From NCBI RefSeq assembly GCF_965118895.1, contig NZ_CBCPJJ010000024.1, forward strand, positions 62,001-126,000: DNA of 64,000 nucleotides, read 5' to 3'. This stretch comes from Rahnella inusitata_A. GTDB taxonomy: Bacteria; Pseudomonadota; Gammaproteobacteria; Enterobacterales; Enterobacteriaceae. Under the pieces are notes generated by a model that ran no database searches, was not told the DNA's origin, and was given only the letters and a program-made list of their open reading frames with translations. The translations under genes and the position numbers were made by a program. Shown here piece after piece: positions 43,731 to 51,736 of this stretch. How positions within the stretch are numbered: the first letter of the stretch is position 1; every line of letters starts with the position of its first letter.

Positions 43731-44193
43731 TATAAAAAATATTTTTTCCTTTTATGCTGTAGGGATTGGTCTTCCTTTTGTGATCTATTTCTGTATCTCA
43801 GTATGTGGTGCCGAATTTTTGAATATTTTTTCAGGCTCAGATGTTATTTATTTCAACTGGCGTGCACTTCCTATACTGACCAGTATACCCATAATGGTCT
43901 ATTTTGAGATCATGTTCATCAGTTGTTGTTTTACAAAGGACAGAAAGGCACACCCAACTATACTTAAGTACATGCTCCATATTACTGCATTCACTATCTT
44001 TACCTTTTTCCCAGCTGTTTTCGCAGGGCCATTAATCAATATCGGTTTTGGATTTTCCTCCTATCACTCCTGTCCCGTCGGCGGTGCATTCTCCGGTGTT
44101 TATTACGTGAAAGATAAAAGTAAATGCTTTGAGATTACTGGCGTGAAACCATGGGGTAAAAGAGACGACCCTAACACGAAGAAGCTTCAATAA
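43720..44193 (+). CDS. Putative immunity membrane protein, copy 1
   Basis: 157 residues. Hydrophobic helices at about 8-29, 50-71 and 84-107, then a conserved tail from 108 with Cys118 and Cys136 (SSYHSCPVGGAFSG, SKCFEITGVKPWG). The start ATG overlaps the toxin stop by 11 bases, implying coupled synthesis. With an N-in topology the tail is periplasmic, where the Cys pair could form a disulfide. Resembles small DUF1240-type enterobacterial membrane proteins (from memory, moderate certainty). Body closest to copy 2, DNA of the tail identical to copy 3. Confidence 0.65.
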   Translation: MSGNIKNIFSFYAVGIGLPFVIYFCISVCGAEFLNIFSGSDVIYFNWRALPILTSIPIMVYFEIMFISCCFTKDRKAHPTILKYMLHITAFTIFTFFPAVFAGPLINIGFGFSSYHSCPVGGAFSGVYYVKDKSKCFEITGVKPWGKRDDPNTKKLQ

Positions 44194-44202
44194 TAAATAC
44201 GA

Positions 44203-44715
44203 ATGATTTTTTCAAAAAAACTGAGCCAGGTAACTCATATGCGAGATAAAACAAAAGGTATCTGTTGTTTGTATGTACTAGTAATATCCCTGCCGTTCGT
44301 CATTTATTTTTTGGGCACTGTTTGTGGTAAAGACTTCCTAACTTTATTCTCTGGCAGTGATGTCATTTATTTTAACTGGCGTGCACTCCCTATACTGACC
44401 AGTATACCCATGATGGTCTATTTTGAAATCCTTTTCATCAGTTGTTTTTTTTCAACGGACTGGAAAGCACACCCAGCAGTACTCAAGTACATGCTTCATA
44501 TTACTGCATTCACTATCTTTACTTTCTTCCCTGCTATTTTCGCGGGGCCATTGATCAATATAGGTTTTGCCTTTTCATCCTATCATTCTTGCCCCGTCGG
44601 CGGTGCATTCTCGGGGGTCTATTATGTGAAGGACAAAAATAAATGCTTTGAGATTACTGGCGTAAAACCATGGGGGAAAGGAGATGGCCATAAAGTGAAT
44701 AAACTTCATGAATGA
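44203..44715 (+). CDS. Putative immunity membrane protein, copy 2
   Basis: 170 residues from ATG 44203, or 158 from ATG 44239. The long form begins IFSKK, matching SFSKK of copy 4; the short form aligns with copy 1 and has AGG eight bases upstream. Three hydrophobic helices and the conserved Cys-containing tail as in copy 1. Middle region (GSDVIYFNWRALPILTSIP) almost identical to copy 1; 3' tail DNA (44600-44679) identical to copy 4. Nine bases after copy 1, same operon. Confidence 0.65.
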   Translation: MIFSKKLSQVTHMRDKTKGICCLYVLVISLPFVIYFLGTVCGKDFLTLFSGSDVIYFNWRALPILTSIPMMVYFEILFISCFFSTDWKAHPAVLKYMLHITAFTIFTFFPAIFAGPLINIGFAFSSYHSCPVGGAFSGVYYVKDKNKCFEITGVKPWGKGDGHKVNKLHE

Positions 44716-44759
44716 GAAGCTAATAATATTTATTTTCCCTAATAGGAATTGGTGATTAC

Positions 44760-45230
44760 ATGCCTGGTAGATACAAGACTTTGCTGTACTTATTTTTATT
44801 GGTGACTATATTCCCTATACTGCAGTTTTTCCTTTTTCGCTATTGTATTTATGATCTGATGGATTTGTTTGGCGGTTCTGACGTTGTTTATTATAACTGG
44901 AGGGTAGTACCAATATTAGTATCAGCCCCTTTCTTGATTTATCTCGAGTGCCTATTTATTAGTTGTTTTTTTACAGAGAATAAAAAGGCAAACCAAAAGT
45001 TACTGAAATATATGCTGCATATGTCCATCATTTATGGGGTTTTGTTTTTCTCTTCATTACTTGCATGTCCGCTGATCAATATAGGTTTTGCCTTTTCATC
45101 CTATCAGTCCTGCCCCGTTGGCGGTGCATTCTCCGGTGTTTATTACGTGAAAGATAAAAGTAAATGCTTTGAGATTACTGGCGTGAAACCATGGGGCGAA
45201 GGGAATAGGCACAAAATTGATAATCCCTGA
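44760..45230 (+). CDS. Putative immunity membrane protein, copy 3
   Basis: 156 residues, three hydrophobic helices (about 7-28, 50-70, 84-107) and the shared tail with paired Cys. The N-terminal two thirds is diverged from copies 1 and 2 (RYCIYDLMDLFGGSDVVYYNWRVVPIL), while 76 bases of its 3' end are identical to copy 1. GGTGA precedes ATG 44760. It may recognise a different toxin variant. Confidence 0.65.
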   Translation: MPGRYKTLLYLFLLVTIFPILQFFLFRYCIYDLMDLFGGSDVVYYNWRVVPILVSAPFLIYLECLFISCFFTENKKANQKLLKYMLHMSIIYGVLFFSSLLACPLINIGFAFSSYQSCPVGGAFSGVYYVKDKSKCFEITGVKPWGEGNRHKIDNP

Positions 45231-45242
45231 GAGGAACATATA

Positions 45243-45734
45243 ATGAGTTTTTCAAAAAAAACAGATGAAAAATTACAATCCAATAGAAATATTATCGCTC
45301 GATTAATAGCTGTAATTATTTTCCCCATGCCAATACCTTTCCTTATTTGGCTGACATTACAAGATATTCTAAAAATCCTATCATTCGCGGATATAATATA
45401 TTTTAACTGGAGAAGCCTGCCCATTCTGACTGTTATGCCATTATATTTAGCCTATGAAGTTGCTTTTCTGAGTTCTTTTTTCACCAGAAATCAAAAAGTA
45501 GATCCACGCGTGATGAAATATGTGGATAAACTAGGGATGATAACCTGTATTATTTTCTTTTCATCAGTATTGCTAGGGCCTGCCATAAATATTGCTTTTG
45601 CCTTTTCATCCTATCACTCCTGCCCCGTTGGCGGTGCATTCTCGGGGGTCTATTATGTGAAGGACAAAAATAAATGCTTTGAGATTACTGGCGTAAAACC
45701 ATGGGGGAAAAGTGACAGCAAAAAACAGAATTGA
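45243..45734 (+). CDS. Putative immunity membrane protein, copy 4
   Basis: 163 residues with GAGG before ATG 45243, 12 bases after copy 3. Three hydrophobic helices and the shared tail. The most diverged body of the four (LTLQDILKILSFADIIYFNWRSLPIL), but 80 bases of the 3' end are identical to copy 2. Last gene of the cluster, convergent with hcp. Confidence 0.65.
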   Translation: MSFSKKTDEKLQSNRNIIARLIAVIIFPMPIPFLIWLTLQDILKILSFADIIYFNWRSLPILTVMPLYLAYEVAFLSSFFTRNQKVDPRVMKYVDKLGMITCIIFFSSVLLGPAINIAFAFSSYHSCPVGGAFSGVYYVKDKNKCFEITGVKPWGKSDSKKQN

Positions 45735-45767
45735 ATCCCTAAAATTCGTACTTTCATTTCCAAATAT

Positions 45768-45792
45768 TGGCAGGAGAAATTCCCACCTGCCA
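45768..45792. terminator. Short stem-loop between immunity copy 4 and hcp
   Basis: TGGCAGG (45768-45774) and CCTGCCA (45786-45792) can pair around an 11-base loop between convergent genes. No strong T run; tentative. Confidence 0.35.
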
Positions 45793-45807
45793 GTATACGT
45801 CAATGTC

Positions 45808-45867
45808 TTACATCACTCTGTCATGCCACAAACTGTACGCGCTTGTACCTGCTGAGATATGTTCCTA
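45808..45867 (-). other. Readable Hcp C-terminus beyond an in-frame amber codon
   Basis: After TAG (45867-45865) the same frame continues EHISAGTSAYSLWHDRVM and ends at TAA (45810-45808). This is the expected C-terminus of Hcp-family proteins, where a Trp usually precedes the EH. Replacing TAG by TGG would restore a 159-residue Hcp. Confidence 0.8.
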
Positions 45868-46287
45868 GGTTATCGTTTCATAAGATAACGTGACGACTTC
45901 CTGAGGCTGCCCTTTACTATCAAATATAATATGAGGGAATATAAGATGAAGATCGGCAATACGAGCCTGAGTTAATTTCAACTTATAATAAAGTTCGTTG
46001 GCACCGAATCTGTTCGTACGATACAGATCAATATCGCAGGTAAGCATTTCATTTTCAGAAATCGCTTTTCCGAGTAAAGGTGATGACTTATCGATAGGTT
46101 TAGTGAGGATCACCGGGTGATGCATTGCATTCTGATCTCGGGAAATGGAGTGCGTTAACTCATAAACCATTATCTGATCTAAATGGGCTATTTGCGCCTT
46201 ATTTCCAATAGAGTCAAGTGATGAACAACCGGATGAGATCAGCCCCTGAGTCTGGCCATTGAGAGTGAGATATATAAGATTTGCCAT
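45865..46287 (-). CDS. hcp: Hcp-family type VI secretion protein, truncated by an amber stop
   Basis: 140 residues read to the first stop. The sequence ANLIYLTLNGQTQGLISSGC, SLDSIGNKAQIAHLDQIMVY and HHPVILTKPIDKSSPLLGKA is typical of Hcp (DUF796). Hcp hexamers form the inner tube of the T6SS and carry small effectors. Family length is about 160; the missing 18 residues are encoded after the TAG. Good AAGGA before ATG 46287. No other T6SS structural gene is in the window, so this is an orphan hcp beside a putative toxin/immunity cluster. It may be a recent pseudogene or depend on amber suppression. Confidence 0.88.
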   Translation of the reverse strand: MANLIYLTLNGQTQGLISSGCSSLDSIGNKAQIAHLDQIMVYELTHSISRDQNAMHHPVILTKPIDKSSPLLGKAISENEMLTCDIDLYRTNRFGANELYYKLKLTQARIADLHLIFPHIIFDSKGQPQEVVTLSYETIT

Positions 46288-46449
46288 GATATTATTCCTT
46301 TAAATATTCATGAAATTTATGTTCTGTTCGTGAGATTGCTTTTTAAAACTCACTGATTATTTGGATTTACAATGACTGAATAGGTTCATTAAATAAATCT
46401 CCTGAAACGCCTAGAGATTTTCGCGTAAAAACGTGCACATCTTTCCGAT

Positions 46450-47301
46450 CTAGCCGATCACCATCTTCACAAAGTTATCGCGGATCAGATCGGGCGTCTG
46501 CGCATCCCACGCGATACCCACCTGCCAGCGCGCTGCTTTGCCGGTCAGTGGAATAATATTCAGCCCCGGCGGCGCGATGTGGATGACGCTTTGTGGCAAC
46601 AGCGCCACCCCGATCCCGGCGATCACCAGCGCCACAATGGTCTGGATATCTTCCGCCTGCTGCGTGGCTGACGCAAAACAGCGGTTTTCCTCCAGAAAGC
46701 GGTCGGTTTGCGCATTCAGGCCGCGACCGCGATCCGCGTATAAGCGCAACAGCGGCAATTTCTTCAGCCATCCGCTGAGGCTCAGGCCGTTATCTTCCGG
46801 TGCGACCAGCACCAGATTATCTTCAAACAGCACGTGATAGCTGAGCGGCGCGGGCGGCGGTACGCGGACAAATCCCACCTGCAATTCCCCGCTCTGCAAC
46901 ATGTCATATTGCTGCGCGGACGGCAGATCTTCCAGCCGGAACGCTACACCTGGGTATTGCGCCCGGAACCGCGCAATGCACTGTGGCGCAAAGAGAAAAC
47001 CCGACAGCCCGAACCCGGCGGCAATCACACCTTCACCACCTTTTGCTATCTGCGTCGCGTGCTGTAAAAACACTGCGTTTTGCTTTAATACCTTCTTCGC
47101 CTCAGGCAATAGAAGCTGGCCGCCGGTGGTCAGGCACGTCCCGTGCCGCCCGCGCGAAAACAGCGTCACATTCAGCGTCGCTTCCAACAGGTTGATCTGT
47201 TTGGTCAGCGCAGGCTGGGATAACGCCAGCGCGTCAGCGGCAGCGGCATAGTTCTCTTTTTCAGCCAGCATCACAAAAGCGTGGAGCAAACGCAGGTTCA
47301 T
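46450..47301 (-). CDS. LysR-family transcriptional regulator
   Basis: 283 residues. HTH: LLHAFVMLAEKENYAAAADALALSQPALTKQINLLEATL. Effector-binding domain from about residue 90 (VIAAGFGLSGFLFAPQCIARFRAQYPGVAF). Divergent from the nitrilase gene with a 112-bp gap carrying two GTTATCA motifs (47317-47323 and 47349-47355) 32 bases apart, which could be its operator. It probably controls the nitrilase. Confidence 0.9.
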   Translation of the reverse strand: MNLRLLHAFVMLAEKENYAAAADALALSQPALTKQINLLEATLNVTLFSRGRHGTCLTTGGQLLLPEAKKVLKQNAVFLQHATQIAKGGEGVIAAGFGLSGFLFAPQCIARFRAQYPGVAFRLEDLPSAQQYDMLQSGELQVGFVRVPPPAPLSYHVLFEDNLVLVAPEDNGLSLSGWLKKLPLLRLYADRGRGLNAQTDRFLEENRCFASATQQAEDIQTIVALVIAGIGVALLPQSVIHIAPPGLNIIPLTGKAARWQVGIAWDAQTPDLIRDNFVKMVIG

Positions 47302-47413
47302 TTTACATTCCGAATGGTTATCAAATTTGGAAAACTCTTCATTATAAAGTTATCAGCCCGTTTGCTGTAATACCAGCGTCAACAGACCCCCTGAAAACGT
47401 CCGGAGAGCAGCG

Positions 47414-48397
47414 ATGCAAAACAATCAGTCAGTCAAAGCGGCAGTGGTTCAGTTCCAGCATCAGGCAGGAGACAAGAAACATAACCTGATGATGATGGAG
47501 AAATTTATCGGGCAGGCCGCCGTCGAAGGTGTGAAAATACTCGCCTTTCCAGAAATGTGTATCACTGGCTACTGGCATGTGCCCAAGCTCAGCGTGGCGG
47601 GCTTTGAAGCGCTGGCGGAACCGGTGGAAACCGGCCCGTCAGTGGCACTTATCCGTGCGCTGGCAATGAAACATCAGATGCTGATTGGCGCGGGATTGAT
47701 AGAACGCGCGCCGGATGGCCGACTCTACAACGCCTACGTGGCCTGCATGCCGGACGGTTCGCTGCATACCCATCGTAAGCTGCACGCCTTTGAGCATCCG
47801 GCGATCAGCAGTGGCGAAGGTTTTACGGTGTTTGATACACCCTGGGGTGTAAAGGTCGGCATCCTGATCTGCTGGGATAATAATCTGGTGGAAAATGTAC
47901 GCGCCACCGCGCTGCTCGGCGCCGATATCCTGCTGGCCCCGCATCAGACCGGCGGCACGCATTCGCGCAGCCCGCATGGCATGAAGCCAATCCCGCTGGA
48001 ACTCTGGGAGCAACGCGCAGAGCGCAAAGCGGAAATCACCGCCGCGTTCAAAGGCCCCAACGGCCGCGAATGGTTGATGCGCTGGCTGCCCGCCCGCGCT
48101 CACGATAACGGGCTGTTTATTCTGTTCAGCAACGGCGTCGGCGCTGACGATGACGAAGTGCGCACCGGCAACGCGATGATCCTCGATCCCTATGGCCGCA
48201 TCGCCGAAGAAACCTGGGCCGCCGGTGACGCGATGGTACGCGCGGTGCTCGATCTCTCGTTAATCCCGATGAGCACCGGCCGCCGCTGGATATCCGGTCG
48301 CCGGCCTGAGCTGTACCACATTCTGACCGAGCGTCAGGGGTATGAACGCGACGCCATTACGGTACGGTTTTCTGAGGAATTACCGCAGCGGAAGTGA
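47414..48397 (+). CDS. Nitrilase/carbon-nitrogen hydrolase family protein
   Basis: 327 residues. Catalytic triad E47 (LAFPEMCITGYW), K122 (THRKLHAFE) and C153 (ILICWDNN). The fold and the long C-terminal part suggest an amidase or N-carbamoyl hydrolase releasing ammonia and acid from an amide or nitrile. Cytoplasmic. Divergent LysR gene. Substrate cannot be read from sequence. Confidence 0.9.
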   Translation: MQNNQSVKAAVVQFQHQAGDKKHNLMMMEKFIGQAAVEGVKILAFPEMCITGYWHVPKLSVAGFEALAEPVETGPSVALIRALAMKHQMLIGAGLIERAPDGRLYNAYVACMPDGSLHTHRKLHAFEHPAISSGEGFTVFDTPWGVKVGILICWDNNLVENVRATALLGADILLAPHQTGGTHSRSPHGMKPIPLELWEQRAERKAEITAAFKGPNGREWLMRWLPARAHDNGLFILFSNGVGADDDEVRTGNAMILDPYGRIAEETWAAGDAMVRAVLDLSLIPMSTGRRWISGRRPELYHILTERQGYERDAITVRFSEELPQRK

Positions 48398-48638
48398 TCT
48401 GGTCGATCAGCTGGTGCTGTCGTAATGCATCTTCAAACGTCGTGGCCTCTGACGACCCTGTCGTTTTATCGCGCGCGTAGGCCGCATAAAGGTATGCGAC
48501 GTCCTGCATTCCCTCTACCAGGTTGTCATGTTTATTCTCAACACCGCGTGCGTTGCTAATACGACAACCAGATCAATATTCTGGTTGGCGAGCAGCTTTT
48601 CGACGGTGTCATAATGGCGGGAGAGTTCAGGGTCCTTT
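48357..48638 (-). pseudogene. Remnant of a Gfo/Idh/MocA-family oxidoreductase
   Basis: Two minus-strand fragments in different frames. The upstream one reads DPELSRHYDTVEKLLANQ then NIDLVVVLATHAV, a Rossmann-fold segment of the family. After a junction near 48545 a second frame reads VENKHDNLVEGMQDVAYLY, then TTFEDALRQHQLIDQITSA and ends at TAA (48359-48357), the typical C-terminus. The middle of about 250 residues is deleted. It overlaps the 3' end of the nitrilase gene by about 40 bases. Confidence 0.7.
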
Positions 48639-48736
48639 TAAATGCGGATGATAAATCCTGAAAGCGTACTGCTTAGGTGATTGCTGGTGCGAAAGGGAAT
48701 TTCACGGGCCATGTGGGAGCCCGTGATGTGGCTGAA

Positions 48737-49414
48737 CTACGAGCCCGCTAAATTTCGCCAAGCGATAACGTTGTGGGGGGCATTTAGCTCTGCGTCGGTT
48801 AATTTTCTTTGTACAAAAGCATTTATCGTGGGTTGGCCATTCATGGTTTCGAGTATTTGTGCGCAATGAATTCGATGATGACACCCGGTAAAACCGAGTT
48901 CGAAACGGATGACCCGGCGGCGGGTGGGGCCGATGACCAGACTGGCGCCTGCACCGCCACCCGAGCCGTCCAGCAAACTTATGGCGGGAATATCCCTGAT
49001 GGGGATCTCCCATTCGAAACCGTTCTGGGCGATCCAGTGTTTGGCTTCAGTACCGTAGGTATTTTTCAGTGTGGCTGGAAACCAGGGTGTATGTCGGGCA
49101 AATGCGTAACGACTCTCTTCCCGCCAGGTGATAAACGTTTGAGACATGGGGTTCGCTTTGTATAGATCTTTATTGTGCGTTTGCGTACCCGCATGTATCC
49201 AGTGATTGGCAAACGTATCAAACCGGTACCAGTCAATCGTTTCAATCCATTGTAATTCAGGGCAATCAATACCCTCACCAGAAAGCGCACCCATTGTCCG
49301 CGGCTGGACTCTCACTTTCGCGACTAAATCAAAGTCGTGTCCGACTCTCCCCGTACTCCGTGTGAGCTTAATATTGCGTACTTCAAGTTTGGTAACGATC
49401 ATTCTGGCTTTCAT
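48737..49414 (-). CDS. Hypothetical protein
   Basis: 225 residues, AGGGA five bases before ATG 49414. Soluble, no signal peptide or membrane helix. Beta-rich N-terminus (MIVTKLEVRNIKLTRS), aromatic central part (WIETIDWYRFDTF, YAFARHTPWFPATL) and a Gly-rich turn LLDGSGGGAGASLVIG. I do not recognise a family. It lies next to the oxidoreductase remnant in a patch of accessory genes. Lone gene. Confidence 0.6.
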   Translation of the reverse strand: MKARMIVTKLEVRNIKLTRSTGRVGHDFDLVAKVRVQPRTMGALSGEGIDCPELQWIETIDWYRFDTFANHWIHAGTQTHNKDLYKANPMSQTFITWREESRYAFARHTPWFPATLKNTYGTEAKHWIAQNGFEWEIPIRDIPAISLLDGSGGGAGASLVIGPTRRRVIRFELGFTGCHHRIHCAQILETMNGQPTINAFVQRKLTDAELNAPHNVIAWRNLAGS

Positions 49415-49525
49415 GACTATCCCTGATTTACTCTCCCGTTTTTTCTTATTCTGCCTAAGTGATATTGCCCTTACCAGATGCTGAGATTACTTTCAGAATC
49501 GGTTGCAGCAAATAATCCTGTCAAC

Positions 49526-49924
49526 TCACCTTATGTTGAGCAAATCCGTCCCATAGGAGTTATCGATGGTACACACCCAATGCCCGTCCGCATCATGGCG
49601 AAAAACATAAGTGGCGCGACGTGACGTTGTCACGAAAACACCTTCTCCGTCCGGGTAATGTAATACTGTTTCCATAATGACCAGCGCATCGCCTGCGCCT
49701 TCGATGACCTGCATCTCGCCCTGTTCCACTACCAGCTGCCCCTGAAAATAATCAGAGATCGCCACGAAAGCTTTGCGGATATTGTCTTTGCCGGTGGCGA
49801 CCATACCAGGCTTCACCACCAGCGCCGCATCTTCGGCGTAGTACGTCATCAGCAGGTCGAAATCGCGGGCGGTGATCGCTTTGTCGCAGGCTTCAATGAC
49901 CTGCCGTATCGGGTGTGTCGACAT
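49526..49924 (-). CDS. NTF2-like protein (SgcJ/EcaC or DUF4440 type)
   Basis: 132 residues with the cone-shaped NTF2/SnoaL fold pattern: IRQVIEACDKAITARDFDLLMTYYAEDAALVVKPG, a DNIRKAFVAISDYFQ helix and a C-terminal sheet ending WVCTIDNSYGTDLL. Cytoplasmic. The family contains isomerases, small hydrolases and ligand-binding proteins, so the role is open. Lone gene upstream of nothing obvious, collinear with treF. Confidence 0.8.
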   Translation of the reverse strand: MSTHPIRQVIEACDKAITARDFDLLMTYYAEDAALVVKPGMVATGKDNIRKAFVAISDYFQGQLVVEQGEMQVIEGAGDALVIMETVLHYPDGEGVFVTTSRRATYVFRHDADGHWVCTIDNSYGTDLLNIR

Positions 49925-50000
49925 CTGAACGGTTCCTGTATGCCTGTGAAAGAAAGCCAGTCCCCGTTTTTATCAGAGAGACCGGCATACAGACAAGCGG

Positions 50001-51656
50001 TCAATCATAATTCTCACCATACAAACCGATCAGCCTGCGCACCACGCCGTTGGTCCAGCCGAAACCGTCTTGTAGCGGATATTCGCCACCGCCGCCGCCG
50101 CGAGAGGCATCGCCGGAGATGTGGTATTTCTCGATCAGTTTATGATGCTGCTGATAGTACTGATTGACCGTTTTCAACCAGCTGCGGGCGATGAGATCGC
50201 CGAGCGCGTCGTTGCCGTACAGCTTAAAGCCCTGAATGGCCATCCATTGCAGCGGTGCCCAGCCGTTGGGTTTATCCCACTGTTCGCCGGTGTCGTATTC
50301 GGTTGCCATGATTCCACCCGGCGTGAGCAGGCGATTTTGCACCGCCCCGGCCAGCCGTTTGGCCTGCGCGTGAGTCGCGAGGCCGACGTACAGCGGTACC
50401 ACGCTGGCGGCAGAAAACAGCGCCATTTTTTGCTGATGCCAGTCGTAATCGCGGAAGCACCCTTCTTCTTCATCCCACAGATAGCGGTTGATCGCCTCGC
50501 GGCGCAGGTCAGCTTTTTCACGAAACTGCGCGGCGGTGACTTTATCGCCTTTCAGGCCGGAAATATTGCAGATAGCGCTTTCCAGCTTGTAGAGAAACGC
50601 GTTGAGATCCACCGGGATAAACTGCGTGGTGCGGATACTGGCGAGGCGGTCGGCATCACGCAGCCAGCGCGACGAATAATCCCAGCCGGATTCTGCGCCC
50701 GCACGTAAATCGCGGTACACCTCGTTGGCCGGACGGCTGGAAAGTTTGGCGGTCTCTACGTCTTCCCGCCAGGATTCATCGCGCGGGGTATCACGGTCAT
50801 CCCAGTAACGGTTAAGCAACGTGCCATCCGGCAAGCAGACCACGTGACGATAAGCTTGATTGGGCGTCAATGATTCCGCACCGTCCATCCAGAAATCGTA
50901 TTCCATCAGCAGGTGATCGAGATAACGCTTCGCGCCGCGCACGCCGTCTTCCTCGAACAGTTCGACCATCAGCGCAAAAATCGGTGGCTGTGAGCGGCTG
51001 AGGTAATAAGTGCGGTTGCCGTTCGGAATGTGTCCGTAGATTTCGATCATCCACGCGAAATTGTCCGCCATGGTGCGCAGCAGATCGTTACGACCGCTTT
51101 CCGCCAGCCCCAGCATGGTGAAGTAGGAATCCCAATAATAAGTCTCGCTGAAGCGCCCGCCCGGCACGACGTACGCCTGTGGCAACGGCAGCAGAGAAGA
51201 CCACGGCACGTGATCTTCAGGCTGGCGGGTCAGAACTGGCCAAAGCTTATCGATGTGTTCTTTCAGGGAATCGCCCGGATCGGAAACATACTCATCACCG
51301 TGGTGCGCAGGCAGCGAAAAGTGGGCGTCCACAAAGCGCTGTAAGTTAAAGCCGGGATGATTTTTGATACGGCGGTAGCGCAGGAGAATATCCAGCGGAT
51401 CCATTTTCGGCGGGCAGTCGGGAAAGGTTTTGCTGTCTTCAAACAGGTGCGAGGACTGCACGGCGGTAAACAGTTCCAGATAACGGTCGGCGGGCGTTAG
51501 CGCATCAGAATGCGGCAGGCCTTCGATCATCTCCGGCTCTGGCTCGGCGTCCATCATTCTTTCAAGAATCAGTTCAATAGGTTCAAGTTCAGTCAGGCGA
51601 TCGTCTTCCACATCGAACTCAGTCGGATCCTTCATCTGAATTTTGGTGTTTTCCAT
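50001..51656 (-). CDS. treF: Cytoplasmic alpha,alpha-trehalase
   Basis: 551 residues, GH37, very close to E. coli TreF (549) along its whole length. GH37 signatures PGGRFSETYYWDSYF and QWDKPNGWAPLQWM are both present; the N-terminus is acidic with EAEPEPEMIEG-type sequence and there is no signal peptide, so it is TreF rather than periplasmic TreA. Hydrolyses trehalose to two glucose. ATG 51656 has GAGG upstream. It is located directly after otsBA, 80 bases downstream and collinear. Confidence 0.97.
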   Translation of the reverse strand: MENTKIQMKDPTEFDVEDDRLTELEPIELILERMMDAEPEPEMIEGLPHSDALTPADRYLELFTAVQSSHLFEDSKTFPDCPPKMDPLDILLRYRRIKNHPGFNLQRFVDAHFSLPAHHGDEYVSDPGDSLKEHIDKLWPVLTRQPEDHVPWSSLLPLPQAYVVPGGRFSETYYWDSYFTMLGLAESGRNDLLRTMADNFAWMIEIYGHIPNGNRTYYLSRSQPPIFALMVELFEEDGVRGAKRYLDHLLMEYDFWMDGAESLTPNQAYRHVVCLPDGTLLNRYWDDRDTPRDESWREDVETAKLSSRPANEVYRDLRAGAESGWDYSSRWLRDADRLASIRTTQFIPVDLNAFLYKLESAICNISGLKGDKVTAAQFREKADLRREAINRYLWDEEEGCFRDYDWHQQKMALFSAASVVPLYVGLATHAQAKRLAGAVQNRLLTPGGIMATEYDTGEQWDKPNGWAPLQWMAIQGFKLYGNDALGDLIARSWLKTVNQYYQQHHKLIEKYHISGDASRGGGGGEYPLQDGFGWTNGVVRRLIGLYGENYD

Positions 51657-51736
51657 ATGATACAAGCCTCTGTATTGCTGAAAGAGCGCAGCCCGGACTC
51701 AGGGCTGCGCCAGAAAGTGGAATGTGACGATGTTAT

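Noticed and set aside
42801..46287. Interpreting the cluster as a prophage lysis cassette (holin plus accessory genes)
   Set aside because: No endolysin, spanin or other phage gene is near; the hcp gene and repeated membrane paralogues fit effector and immunity better.
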